Assembly: GCA_002104905.1 (NCBI GenBank)
Contig: MCFE01000619.1
Coordinates: 1 to 52,362 of the forward strand
DNA length: 52,362 nucleotides
Direction: 5' to 3'
Source: Basidiobolus meristosporus CBS 931.73
Taxonomy: Eukaryota; Basidiobolomycota; Basidiobolomycetes; Basidiobolales; Basidiobolaceae
In this document: piece after piece, positions 31,974 through 43,967 of the stretch
Numbering within the stretch: position 1 is the first letter of the stretch
Layout: each line of letters begins with the position of its first letter
Program-made: the position numbers and the translations under genes
The notes under the pieces: generated by a model
What the model saw: the letters and a program-made list of their open reading frames with translations, nothing else
Databases searched by the model: none
Told to the model about the DNA's origin: nothing

Positions 31974-34740
31974 AGGAAGAAGGACCATCTAGCTTCTCTC
32001 AGGTTTGCTAATTTTGAGGTGGTAATATAACTGAGGTTCTTGGGGTCATAGAAGATATATATCATTTGGGCTGCACAATCAAGTAAGTGTCTCCATAGCT
32101 CAAAGACAACAATGATTACAAGTAGTTCCTTGTCATGGCTATCTTGGTTTACTTAAGCTGGAGTATATTTCCAAGAGTAGAATGTAATAGGGCGTGGCAT
32201 ATTCTTATCTACACACTGGGAAAGGATAGCACCAAGGGCAAAGTCAGAGGCATATACTTGTATGGTGAAAGCTTTCTTGAGGTCACGGTGGGGAAGCAGT
32301 GGTTTCTTGATGGAATCAAAGGACTTGTACTATTCCTCATTCCAGGCAAGGGGCAAATTTTTCTGAGTGAACTTTGTCAGGGGAATGATTATCTTAGAGT
32401 GGTTGGCAATCAATCTATAGAAGAGGCTGGCAAGTCCAAGGAAGGATTGCACTTCTGTTATGGAACAGCAGGTTTTTCAGGTCTGTAAGTCTACTTCTTT
32501 CTTGGGGTCCATTCTTGATCCATTTGAGCTTATAAGATAACCCAGGAATGCAACTTCTCTCTGGTCAAACTCACATTTTCTAGTTTGGCATAGTGGCCAG
32601 CAGTATCCAGCTTGGTCAAGACTTTTGTAACATGTGGATAATTCTCTTCTTGCCTTGTGGAGTAGATCAGGATATCATTGAGGTAGATAACCTCAAATTG
32701 GTCAAGGTATGCACAGAGCATGTCATTCATCATGTGTTGAAAGACAGCTGAGGCATTGGTGGGACCAAATAGCATAGCTTTATATGCAAAGTGACCATAT
32801 CTGGTTCTGAAGGCAGTTTTCCATAAAATGCCAGGCTTGATCCTGACAAGGTTATAAGCTCCTCTGAGATCAATTTTGGTCAATACTTTGGCAGCAGAGA
32901 ACTGATCCAGCAGGGTGTTGCTCAGTGGCATGGCTAGTGGCACCTGATTGCAATCTTAATCAATGCACAGTTGTCTACACACATTCTAAGTGTACCATCC
33001 TTTTTTTTGACAAAGAGGATTGGGGCACAAGCTTAGGATTTGGAGTGCTGAATAAAGCCTTTCTGGAGGTTTTCTTTGATTACTGCATGAAGCTCTTTCA
33101 ACATATGCTGTGAGAGGTTTTAGATAAGGCCAAAGGGTGGGGCTTTTCCATCTTCAAGGTTAATGGGCAATCATAGGGTCTATATGGTGGGAGAAGTTCT
33201 GTATTGTTCTTATCAAACATAAGGGCAAACTCTTTAGACTTGGCAGGTACTTCATTGGAGGGGGTTCCTTCAGTGATGATAGGCAGCTGGGTCTGGGGTA
33301 GCTTGGAAAAAAATAACTTTTTACGTGAAATGTTAGGTGGTTTCATGGAGTTGAAATGAGGGATTCTGGGGAATGTTAGGGTTTTTATATTCCAGCTGAT
33401 AGCTGGGTTATGGTGAATGAGCCTTGTGCTTCCAGCACCATGTGGAAGTGGCAAAATTGATGATGTTGGAGGCTAACATTGCATTGTTGCTATTATTGGA
33501 CAGCTAGAGTAGACTTGTCTCATGGATAACAGCACCAGAGCAGAGGGACCCTCCATCAATAACTTCTACTTGGACAGGACAGGATATTAGGATAGGGGGG
33601 ATTTTGTGCTTCTGGATAGAGGATTAGTCAATAAACAGGGCAAACATCAGAATATATGAGGGCAAGGACATGAACAGGGCTGGATTCAGGGTTATGGATG
33701 TTGACAAGCACTTTTAAGGACTGGATGGACTTGGTAGCATATGATCTTTAATGAATATGTTGAATTTTCATTAGATGGTCCAGTTGTAAGCCTGTCATTG
33801 TAACACAACACTGGAGTTTTCCAACAAGGAGAAGGCTGTTCACTAGATGGTTGCAGGAGCCAGAAGTTGAGCGTCTTATTAGGACAAGACTTGGCAAAGT
33901 GGCCTAGTTGGCCACAGTAAAGACAGAGGTTTGCCTTTGATGTCTAGATCTTTCTTTGGCAAGTTTCTCAAACTTGGCACTGTCAATTTGCATAGAAGCA
34001 TCATGCGTAGTATTAGGCAACTGGATTACTGGCAAGGAGGTTGGCTGATAAGTATATCAAAACCTCTGTTTCTTGTAGAAAAGGCAATTGTCACATTGGA
34101 CTGCTTGATGTATAGCTTTACCTACTGTAGCTAGGTCAGAGAGAGCAAGTAGTATATCACTGACTTCATCATTGAAGACATCATGAAACTGACTCATTAG
34201 GGCAGCATCATCCCAAAGGCTGAAATCACTGGCCAGTAGCCAGAACCCAGAAACATACACATATGCAGGTCTGTTTTTTTACTTCAAGTTCTTGATCTTG
34301 CTGGCAGCAGTTCTGGCTTGGTCAATATTGCCAACTGTTAGCTCCATTTCTGTGAGGAAGGCACAGTCTCAATGAGTGGCAGTGAGTTAGTTGCTACTAA
34401 AGGGGATACCATTTCTGGGTAGCTCTAAACCAACTTTTGCTTGACCTGTTGGGAACCAACTGGGCTGTAGCAACAAGTGGTGCTTGATTATATTTATGAA
34501 ACCTTGCAACTGGTTTTGGGAGCCACTGAGCTTGGTAGTTGAAGTGGTCCTGGGATCATGGCAAGAGGGAGTCTAGATAGGCTTTTGAGTATTTTGGCTT
34601 TGAAGCTGAGCAACAGAGCTTCTGAGATCTGCATTTTCTTGTTGCAGCTGGGTAAAGGCAGCCATGAGGCTTTCAAAGTTGTAATCTGGACTGGAAATGT
34701 TGGTGTCAAAGGAAGGGGAAAGGTTTCTTGAGCTTATTCA
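31974..34740 (-). pseudogene. Gypsy H gag-pol remnant
   Basis: On the minus strand, gag has SGFWLLASDFSLWDDAALM and AIHQAVQCDNCLFYKKQRF (34,057-34,260), then the zinc knuckle CLYCGQLGHFAKSC near 33,905. A protease-RT linker has LLPPYRPYDCPLTLKMEK (33,150). RT (32,530-32,943) has TKIDLRGAYNLVRIK, TRYGHFAYKAMLFG and YLNDILIYS. RNase H begins with FYDPKNLSYITTSKL and REARWSFFL and is cut at 31,974. The YLDD motif reads YLND, so the first catalytic aspartate is lost. Stops and frameshifts occur throughout, and integrase and the 3' LTR are missing. Confidence 0.75.
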
Positions 34741-34910
34741 GGAATGCTGGTGCCTACTAGCTACTATGTGGGTTTTAAAGCCACTAGTTTGTCAAGAATA
34801 GAGTTATTGATCCACAATCCCCAACTTTGAATAGGTTAGCATCACTTCAGAAGGTACTGGCTTTGACATGCTTTGATAGTGTATTGTACTGAGGCTTCCA
34901 ATGCTGCAAA

Positions 34911-35400
34911 TGTTGTAAAAAACACCTGAAGGGTAATAGAGTGAATGCAACTTTGGCCAATAATTTTACAACAATAAAGTATCCTTGCCGTTGGAGGACA
35001 AGACTAGGGAAAGAATCAGGGTAATACTTACAGTATTTATTCCTTTATACATTCATCTCAGGAAATTTGGGTAAAAGGAAGCAATCCTTTAGTCAGTCAA
35101 TAGCAGCCTGATAGAACTGTTATGAGTAAACACAGGGCATGAGAATAGAGCTAGGCAAGGCAGGACCAGGCAAGGACTTAGGTGGGATCAACAAGGCAAG
35201 GTGGATATGCAAGGCAAGGCTGTTTATTCAAGACCTGTGTTTCCTGACTGAGGAATAAACAGGAGGGGACAGAGCTATATTTATGTTTGACAATATGGAA
35301 GCCAAGAGATATTGGCTAATACTGATGGGGTTCTGTGGTGAAGCATGGTAAGTGTAACAAGTTAGAAATATACTAAAGAACAGACTAAAACATCACATGG
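34911..35400 (-). repeat. Putative Gypsy H 5' LTR region
   Basis: It starts TGTTGTAAAAAACACC upstream of the minus-strand Gypsy H gag. A second copy of its 34,945-35,030 part lies at 5,020-5,110. A TTTTACAACA motif ends a 63-bp subsegment at 34,973, so the element may be composite. A GGCAAGG-rich imperfect repeat lies at about 35,150-35,220. The right end is not defined. Confidence 0.35.
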
Positions 35401-36720
35401 AGATATGCCAAGGGTTGGATGCTCATGTTACTAGGTCATGTGACATATGACTACCATGCATGGTATTGAGCTACATAAACTGCAAGGGGAAGCTTCCATA
35501 AAGTACTCCATTATGTAATGTTAACTTGAAGCTTTCAAGAAGTTGCTAGAATGTAGTTAATCAGTTTAGAAAGAACTGTGTTTCTTCATCATTTTGATTA
35601 GACCAGATCATGAAAGGTCAAGCATATGAAGCAATCATGATACCCTTGTTCTTCTACCTTTGATAGTTTCTGCTATTCCCAAGATACTTTCCTTGCATAC
35701 CAATGCTGGCACAAAATTTCTTTGCTTGCTTGAATCCAATATAATGCTTGTGGAACAGGTCAAGTGCATTCTGCTTGGCCTTGAGTTCCTGATGGTCTCA
35801 TGGTACAATGTCCTAAGGTGATGCTATGTTGGACTTTTAGCAGCCTCTTAAATATAAGCCCCCTCTTCATCATTGGACCCAACAGCTTCACAGATATTCA
35901 ATGTCTTTTGATTTTTACGCTTGGATAAAAACACTGCTGTCTCTCCCTTCCTGGCTGTGATAGATTTTGCTGTTGGCTTTAACTTTGGGCACTGTTCTTG
36001 TAATTGAAATACTCTGCACTGTTTCTCTACTGTTACATTAGGAAATGGCTTAATTCTTGGCTGTCACATTGAGCTACTGGAGTTCCTACTTTGCAGCAAA
36101 GATACTGCATTTTTACCTGGGGCATTGACTGCTCTACATATATTATCTACTCATTGTGCTTATGGACTCTTTTATGATTTCTCTGTGCCATTGCATATAT
36201 TCTATCTTCCACTGTACCTAATTGCCTTATAAGTTCTTTGGTATAAACTGAAAACATATTTGCTAATACAAGTAGTAGTGTTGTCATGGCAGCCACTTGC
36301 TGGTCTACAACCAGAGGCACTGTGTTTGCAATATTCTCATATGCATGAGCATTATGGTCAGCTTGCAACTCCACAGAAGTTCTGATTTGGCTATTTGACT
36401 GAGAGCCTGAGGAGTCTGCATTGTTACCTTCAGTGGGCACACTGTCAACACAGCTTTTTTTGGATGTAGCCCTGCTTGTTGCACTGCATGTCAAATCAAG
36501 CTGTTGTATAAGCTTCTTCTTCTGTCATCTGTGGGGTTTACTTGGGAACCAGATGACTTTACTTTTTTTTGGTGGTGCAGATATTGAAGTAAGTCAAATC
36601 AAGTCAGAACACTGCTGTAGAAGTGAGAAATACTGCTTATGGTATATTTTGAGCCTAAGACTGCGGATACTAGTGACAGTTGTATTTTCTACTGGTATAT
36701 CAAGCTCCCAATAAACTGTT
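35401..36720 (-). pseudogene. Unidentified minus-strand coding remnant
   Basis: Readable minus-strand stretches include ELDIPVENTTVTSIRSLRLK (36,650), then an open frame of 115 codons (36,147-36,494) with a Ser-rich part and a hydrophobic AAMTTLLLVLANMFSVYTKE segment ending in a basic RNHKRVHKHNE tail. Further on are SSKQRNFVPALVCKESILGI (35,700) and SNDEEGAYI (35,870). The layout of a low-complexity spacer followed by a helix resembles accessory proteins of DNA transposons, but I cannot assign a family. From 36,721 to 36,949 nothing is recognised. Confidence 0.3.
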
Positions 36721-36949
36721 TTAGTTTTAGCTTACTAGAAGCACTTCTATATTGTTGATAAGCCTCTACATTGTAGAGCAACCCCAAACTAATCATGATA
36801 TAACACAACAATTCACTACAACATAATTTCCTTTGGAAACATTAGAGGAGAAGTATTCCTAGTGCTGTGGACCATCTATTGCAATCTACTAAGGTAACAC
36901 CAATGCTCTGACACAGGAGATTTAAACACATCAATTTTGATTATTTGTG

Positions 36950-38643
36950 CATAATGATCAGAGATCAGCTAATTTCCTGAGTAAATTTGCTCCCCCAGCT
37001 GGTTTGGAGCACTGTAAAGCCTGTATATATGTGAAACAAGCCATACAATTGCCCAAGAGCTCTGGGTTAATCAAAACTATGAAAAAATTAGATTGAACTC
37101 ACTCAGATATGTGTGGACCCATGCAAAATTTATTCTTAGGTGGGATGAAGTATTTAATCCCATTTATTGATGATTATGCATGATATACTTGGGTATACTT
37201 CATGGAGAGAAAGGAAAAAGCTTTATCTAAGCTTGGGTAGTTTAAAGCCATGGTGGAGAGAAAAACTGGTGAAAAAATCAAGGAAACATGCTCAGACAAT
37301 GGTGGCAAATATACCTCAAAACTCTTCATCCACTTCTGCAAGATTCATGGGATAAAGCAAGAGACTACTGTACCATACTCCTAATAGCAAAATGAAGTAG
37401 CAGAATGTGCAAACAGATTAATAGTTGATATGGCAAGATCTATGATCTATGATCAAAAATTGTCCTATGAATTTAGGCGGAATCAGTTGCCACAGGTCTA
37501 TACCTGAGAAATAGAAGTTACAATAGAATACTGTGTGATTCTACACCATTTGAAGCATGGCATGGATACAAACCAAGAGGAGCACATCTAAGTATATTTG
37601 GATGTATAGCATATGCCAAGAAACTGCCTGGAAATCAGCCAAATTTTGAGCCAAAGAGTGAAAAATGCATATTTTTTGGCTACTGCAATGAGAGTAAGGC
37701 ATTAAAGCTCTAAAATACCAAAGCAAAGAAGCTGATTAAGTCTAGGGATGTTTTACATGATGAAAATTCAAATTCTCACAAAAAATGACATCAGTTGATA
37801 ACAAAATTTTGATCTCAAGTCTACCAAAAGTCATGATTGAATCAGAGCAAAACAATGAAAACTCTTTCACTCTATAGGACTCTGCAACTGTAGTTCAGCC
37901 TGAATCAGTGCTCAGGAATATCCTAGAAGTGATCATTCTGGTATCAAATGCCTGGAGATCCCACCAGACATGAAATAGCCATCTTACTCTATCAATGAGT
38001 GTACAAACTTAACCTATGCCTATTTAGTCAGTATTGCTGAGCCCCAGACTGAAAAAGAGACCCTAAATAGCCCTCAGACAAAGTTTTGGAGATCTGCAAT
38101 CACTGAGGAATATCAGGCCCTGGTGGAAATCAAGCTTGGGACTTAGTCAAATTACCAATCAACCAAAAATCAATTGGATGCAGATGGTTCTTTAAGATAA
38201 AATACAAGGCTGATGGTATAGTTAAAAGATACAAGGCAAAAATTGTGACCAAAGGATACTCTGAAACAAAAGGATCTGACTATACTGACACCTTTGCATT
38301 GGTAGCCAAATTTAATTCCATCAGATTAATATTAGCTATTGCAGCCATACATGAGTTTTCATACATCAAATAGATGTAAAAACTGCATTTTTGAATAGAG
38401 AACTTGATGAGGACATGTATATGAGCCAGTCTGATAGGTTTGTTAACCTAGATAATCCCCATTTGGCCTGCAAGCTTAAGAAGACTGTACATGGTCTCAA
38501 ACAATCACCCAGAGCCTAGAATTGCAAGATAGATTCTTATTTGGAATCTTTGAGTTTCAAAAGAGTAATGCTGACTATAGTATATACTATAAGCCTGATA
38601 GAGCAAATCCAGTTCTATTAGCTCTATATGAGGATGATCTTTC
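36950..38643 (+). pseudogene. Copia B pol remnant: pre-integrase to RT palm
   Basis: Domains follow the Copia order: LEHCKACIYVKQAIQLPKSS, integrase (KYLIPFIDDYA, CSDNGGKYTSKLFIHFCKIH), linker with PRGAHLSIFGCIAYAKKL, and RT (KYKADGIVKRYKAKIVTKGY, DYTDTFALVAKFNSIRLI, MSQSDRFVNLDNPHLACKL). It ends in LYEDDLS, where the family has YVDD, because LTR B of the minus-strand copy is inserted there. Frequent stops mark it as dead. It gives the uninterrupted sequence used here to read the insertions in the 38,644-46,880 copy. Confidence 0.8.
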
Positions 38644-38993
38644 TGTTGTAAAAGTCTTGGAGATATTAGAAGTGATTTGGGAGAACAAGTAGATTATGTG
38701 TTTTCCACTTAATGATTTACTGAACATAAAAGTAGTATTTATACTTTTAGATGGTCTTGGCATTGCAAGCACATAAAATAGGTAAAGAAAGGTCCCAAAA
38801 ACGTGTGTCCAAAGTGTGGGGCTGTTTGGGCAACTTTGAGAATTTTCATTTTCTGGGTACTTGGCATTTTGGTGAAAATATTCTGAGTAAATCCCAACTA
38901 GGAATTTGGTCAGTATTCTCTAGGTTTTGAAGGTAATCATCTAAGTGGCTAAGCTAGGTGAGTATTTAGGTGGAATTACAAACTTTTACAACA
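38644..38993 (-). repeat. Copia B 3' LTR
   Basis: The 350 bp run from TGTTGTAAAAGTCTTGG to AAACTTTTACAACA, followed by TTCCCACTCAG, the complement of the polypurine tract. It is homologous to the solo LTR B copies and, more distantly, to LTR C. Confidence 0.85.
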
Positions 38994-40248
38994 TTCCCAC
39001 TCAGATAAATGCTCATACTGACTAGTCCTAATTTTGACCTAAGATATTCAAACTTGTCTCCAGCTATTGGTTTGCTAAATATTTCTCCAATCACTACATC
39101 TGAAGGGCAGTAAACTAAGCTAGCTAAGTTATTCTCTATAGCTTCACATCTGAAATGATGTCAAATATCTATGTGCTTAGCTCTAGCATCAAAAGCTGGA
39201 TTTCTACTTAATTGTATGCATGCATGATTATCTTGAAGTAATGTAATAGGCATTTTTTGACATAGGGTTAAATCTGTAAAAAGCATTCTTAACCGCACTG
39301 CTTTTTTTGTGGCTTCATAGGCTGCAATATACTCTGCCTCTGTGGTAAAAGTGCCACATTTGGTTTCTTTCTTGAATTCCATGAAATTGCTCCTTTACAG
39401 TTGAGAAAGGTGTATCCTGTGGTGGATCTTCTGTCTCATAAATTTTGTCCCCAATTGGCATCAGTGTATCCCACAAGATCCTGTTCTGAATCCTTATAAG
39501 TGTATCTTAGGCAGATATCAGCAGTTCCTTTTAGGTATCTAAAAATCCACTTAACTGCTGCAATTTGATCATATCCATAGTTCTGATTATGCTAGCTGAC
39601 AACTCCCACTAAATATGAGATATCTGGACATGTTCCAAGCATTATGTACATCAGACTACCAATCATAGATTGATAAGGAAAGTCAGGGCTTTTGGATGGC
39701 ACCAAGCTCTCTTGATTTGGTTGAGTCTTGACCAAGTTAAGGCTCGTCTCCATTGGGGTAGCTGCTGGTATACAGTCTTCCATTTGGTACTTCTTTAGTA
39801 TATCTTGAATATACTTGGATTGGCTTAAGGTAATAGTCTGGGTACTTCTGTCTATGGAGAACTTAATCCCTAAGTAGTAACTGAGTTCTCCTAGATTGCA
39901 AATCTTGAACTCCTTATATAGGCTGGATTTAGTCTCTTCCAATGTTTCTAGGATATAGATGGCAATAATAACATCATCCACATATAAAGATAATAGTACT
40001 GAATTTGTTCTATCTGGCTTATAGTATATACTATAGTCAGCATTACTCCTTTTGAAACTCATAGGTTCCAAATAAGAGTCCATCTTGCAATTCCAGGCAC
40101 TTGGTGATTATTTGAGACCATATAGAGACCTTTTAAGCCTGCAGGCCCAGTGGGGGTTATCTTGGTCAAGGAACCCATTAGGCTGGTCCCTAAAAACTTA
40201 TATTTGGCTGCAATAGCCAATATTAATCTAATGGAATTAAACTTGGCT
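38994..40248 (-). pseudogene. Copia B RT C-terminal part and RNase H
   Basis: RT at 39,592-40,083 keeps an intact YVDD (LYVDDVIIA), GELSYYLGIKF and ATPMETSLNLVKTQ, and ends SYLVGVVS. RNase H at 39,161-39,382 has FTTEAEYIAAYEATKKAVRL and ARAKHIDI. Stops and frameshifts separate them. Upstream RT continues to KFNSIRLILAIAAKY (40,200), where the nested insertion begins. Confidence 0.8.
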
Positions 40249-40656
40249 GTTGTGCATCAACAGTTAAAACTTAGCCAATTTCTCTCTGTTAGAAAATCTA
40301 GTACCCTAACTGATTTTCCCTAACCCATACATAACTAATCCCGGTTATGGTTTATTTTATCACTTCTCAGAATCTTTTTTAGCTGTCATACCTGATTAGC
40401 TTTCAAGTGGTTAATACATCCTCAACTGATCTGCAAAGCCTTTCCAAAGAATTAGTCATCTGGTATCCATCCAACCACTTAGTAGTTGCCAAGACATCAG
40501 CTGATTAATAATGCAATTTTTCATTTATCTTATGCACCTATTAGCACCCAAACAGATTTCAATTAGTCCAGTCTCTTAGCACTTACTAATTCAACTTGAT
40601 CAGAAAAATATAAATAAAGATTACTGAACCTTTTAGTTCAGTGTGCGTGTCAACAG

Positions 40657-41005
40657 TGTTGCAATATTCTGAGGAGTATTGGAAGTGATGTGGAGAACTA
40701 GGAGATTTACATGTTATTCACTTGTAGATTTATTGATCAAAAGTATGGTATTTATACTTTTGATAAAGTAGAGGAAACAAACGTGTAGAGTTTGTTAAGG
40801 AAGGTCCCAAGAATATGTGTGCAAAGTTTGGGGTCTTTTGGACGACTTTGAGAAAAATAATAATCTGGGTACCTGACAATTTGGTGAAAATATTCTAAGT
40901 AAATCCCGACAAGAAATCTATTCAGGACAGAATGCTAATCACAGAATAAGATCTATGTGACTAAGTTAGCATGAATATTTAGGTGACAATTCAATAATTA
41001 CAACA
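40657..41005 (-). repeat. Copia C 3' LTR
   Basis: It runs from TGTTGCAATATTCTGAGG to ATAATTACAACA. It is nearly identical to 43,619-43,967. Confidence 0.9.
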
Positions 41006-41339
41006 CTCCCACTCAACAAAATATTCATGAGTAATAAATACATATTGTGAGTGTGCAATCTGTAATAAGTGTATAAGATTTAACTGTTTTGCATACTGGA
41101 CTAATATATTATCCAAAGGTGTATGCATTTGTGTTCAACTTAATAGAACAAGTAACTTGGAATTCAGTATGCATATCTACTTAGTAATATGCCTAAAAAT
41201 CTGAATGATCTGATCATAATACTAATCATCAACTTTGATCAGTTGTACGGGCTTGAATAATAAGCTGAGTCTAATTGACAGATTGTAATAATGGTATATA
41301 GCCTCTGGGCTATCCAATGCTTCTTATTTGAGCAAAATT

Positions 41340-41571
41340 GACCCACTTTTGGTCAAGTTAAGGTTTTGTCATTTATGGCAGATCTGGAGTTTCCTTATTT
41401 CTGGCCAACAGTCTAATCCATTTAGACAACTTCACTGTGTGTCCATATTAGGCTCAGGGACAGTTACTTCCATCATATAGATGCTATATGAGGTAAAAAA
41501 TAGTGACCTACTTTGGGTCAAGTTAAGGTTTTGTCATTTACGCCTGATCCGGATTATCCTTGTTTCCTGGC
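41340..41571. repeat. Direct repeat inside Copia C
   Basis: Two ~66-bp units at about 41,340-41,405 and 41,504-41,571 share GGTCAAGTTAAGGTTTTGTC and continue with diverged TTTCCTTATTTCTGGC / ATCCTTGTTTCCTGGC. They are spaced about 165 bp apart and have no clear coding meaning. Confidence 0.6.
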
Positions 41572-43606
41572 ACTGTGGCACATATAACATGGCCAAAAAA
41601 GAAGGTTTTTGCTCAACTCTGAGCTGGGATGGCCTGCTCCCACTTGAACCACGTCTGTTTAGTGATTCAGATCCACAAATATGATCTAGAATGGTCATCT
41701 TTGTCTTCTTTAAATAGCAATAACTTTCTTTGGACTGATTACTTCATATGCGGTAGATTCAAAGTCCATTTGCTTCTTGATTTACCCAGTTTGGTATTGG
41801 ACAACACCATGGGTTGTTTGGTAGCTATTCTTAGAGTGCTTCTACTGATTTGGATTGATACAGCTGCTTTTGTCTTATCAGAATATACTTGTAGAATAGA
41901 GATTGGCGCTTTTCCAGAAGTGAGATTCTCCTTAACAAGGGCTTTGATTATCCTTATTCTCCTGATAGTTATTTTCAACCTTGAGCTCGGTTTCCAAGGC
42001 TAACTGATCTTCTCAGTGTCTTCAGAATCCATAAAAACCATCTGGTTGATCCTTGCACCTTTTTCTTTCAGCTCCATAGACAGCAGACATCAAGACTTCT
42101 GCACTAAATAATCTGTTCTAATATATACTACAATATCTAACAGATCCTGTTGAAGTTTCAAGGCTCTTCTGGGGTTTCTAGCTTGAGAACTTTGTACAAG
42201 AGGCTCCATAGAACATATCTGCATTGCCAGATAGTCCAAATATGGCCTACATAAGTTTTGACACCATTTGGGAAGTACCCTAGTTTCCGGTAGTAGTATT
42301 TTCCATTTTTTCTTCTGTTCTTTTTCTGCTGATGACCCAGGGATAATTCCTTTTGTGGGGTGGTTCTGGACTTCCTTGCAGGTGGGGCCACGGTGTTTTT
42401 GAGCACAAGAGTCTCCATGACATCATTGTTCCAGAATATCTGACTATTTGAGAGTGAAATAATCAAAATTGGCATCCACTTAGATCATTCATAACTTTTG
42501 ATAGAGTTGACCAAATTTGATCAAATAAACTGCATTTGATAGCTAGCTTCATCAATACTTTGGTATTAGACTCCAATATATCAGTATTTTGAGTTGCAGA
42601 ACTTGGCGGTGACTTGATCAATCAAAATTCTTTTGATCTGATCCAGAGAAGTTAAATATCACCAAGTGTTTTCTCCCACTGTAATAAGTGATATATATAT
42701 AACAAGTATAAAGTACTGTGTTATCTTCTGAGTGGCTCTTAGCTGTGTACTGACCAACTGTTGCTTGGTTGTATACTCCAATCAGGCTTGCAATTATATG
42801 CTTCACTCCTTTGGCTGGCGGTAGAATCTTCATGAGTTGATTTTGCTAAATTTGTATAATACTTTCTCCCACTGTTTTGAGACTTAAACAGAGTGATAGC
42901 ACGTCTAACAGCTCCATATTTAGCTCCTGGTACACTGGTTTCAGTATCAAAACACTTGATACAATTATAGCATTCTTCTAATGGATTGTGTAGTACATAT
43001 CCGTACTCCAGGTGGATATATATGTATTATATATCATTGGGATCCTTACAATTCAGGAAGCTTGTTTCTGAGATCTTTTTCCATCAGTAGATAGTCCAGA
43101 ATGGCGGCTAACAGCTCCAGTATTTGCATTCTCAGCTGTATTTTGAGTGGCAACAGATTTTTGGTAAAATCCTCCTCCGGCAATCATTTAATAATGATCT
43201 ATTTTTTTTTTTCGCAATTCAGGATAATATCCTATCCAAGAGCTCGTCTAACAGTCAATTGGGGTCATATGAATACATATTGCAGTATATTTCATTGTAG
43301 ATCTGGACCCTCAATTGCTGGAATTACGCAATTTTCTTCAGTAGTGGTAGAGCACCAACATACTATATTTCTTGACACAATTACATGCCAGTTTGATTGA
43401 CTCTTCTTCATAACTAACTTGGATAGTTACTGAAGGCATCTTTTGAAGGCAAGGCCTTCTTCTCCACAGCAATATCCTCATAAACATAGTCCTTTAGCAG
43501 CGGTAGTCTTCTTTAACCTTAGCGGAGCAATAGTGCGGAAAGTCTTTCTCCAGACTAGCAGAAAAGGATCCAAAGCATAGTAGACACCAAGAGGACAGCA
43601 AGCTTG

Positions 43607-43618
43607 GGGCTCATAACC
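43607..43618 (-). promoter_or_regulatory. Copia C primer-binding site
   Basis: GGGCTCATAACC directly abuts the 5' LTR. It is identical to the Copia A site and complementary to the Copia B site, as expected for half-tRNA (initiator Met) priming. Confidence 0.7.
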
Positions 43619-43967
43619 TGTTGCAATATTCTGAGGAGTATTGGAAGTGATGTGGAGAACTAGAAGATTTACATGTTATTCACTTGTAGATTTATTGATC
43701 AAAAGTATGGTATTTATACTTTTGATAAAGTAGAGGAAACAGACGTGTAGAGTTTGTTAAGGAAGGTCCCAAGAATATGTGTGCAAAGTTTGGGGTCTTT
43801 TGGACGACTTTGAGAAAAATAATAATCTGGGTACCTGACAATTTAGTGAAAATATTCTAAGTAAATCCCGACAAGAAATCTAGTCAGGACAGAATGCTAA
43901 TCACAGAATAAGATCTATGTGACTAAGTTAGCATGAATATTTAGGTGACAATTCAATAATTACAACA
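43619..43967 (-). repeat. Copia C 5' LTR
   Basis: 349 bp. The differences from the 3' LTR are single substitutions such as AACTAGAAG for AACTAGGAG and AAACAGACG for AAACAAACG. Confidence 0.9.

Larger units (their letters stand above)
40657..43967 (-). mobile_element. Copia C, short non-autonomous LTR element
   Basis: LTRs of 349 bp (40,657-41,005 and 43,619-43,967) differ at about four positions, and perfect AACAG duplications flank the element (40,652-40,656 and 43,968-43,972). The polypurine complement CTCCCACTCAAC abuts the left LTR and the primer-binding site abuts the right one. The ~2.6-kb interior has no recognisable gag, integrase or RT, only short open frames (for example 42,158-42,475 and 41,739-41,978 on the minus strand). 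LTRs are clearly related to LTR B over their length, so Copia B is a plausible source of enzymes in trans. Confidence 0.85.

Noticed and set aside
34911-34973. 63-bp mini-element bounded by TGTTGTAAAA/TTTTACAACA
   Set aside because: It has no target duplication and similarity continues past its right end (second copy at 5,020-5,110), so it is more likely part of a larger LTR.
41739-42475. Copia C interior frames as degraded pol
   Set aside because: A stretch near 41,800 faintly resembles the Copia integrase-RT linker, but no integrase, RT or RNase H motif flanks it.
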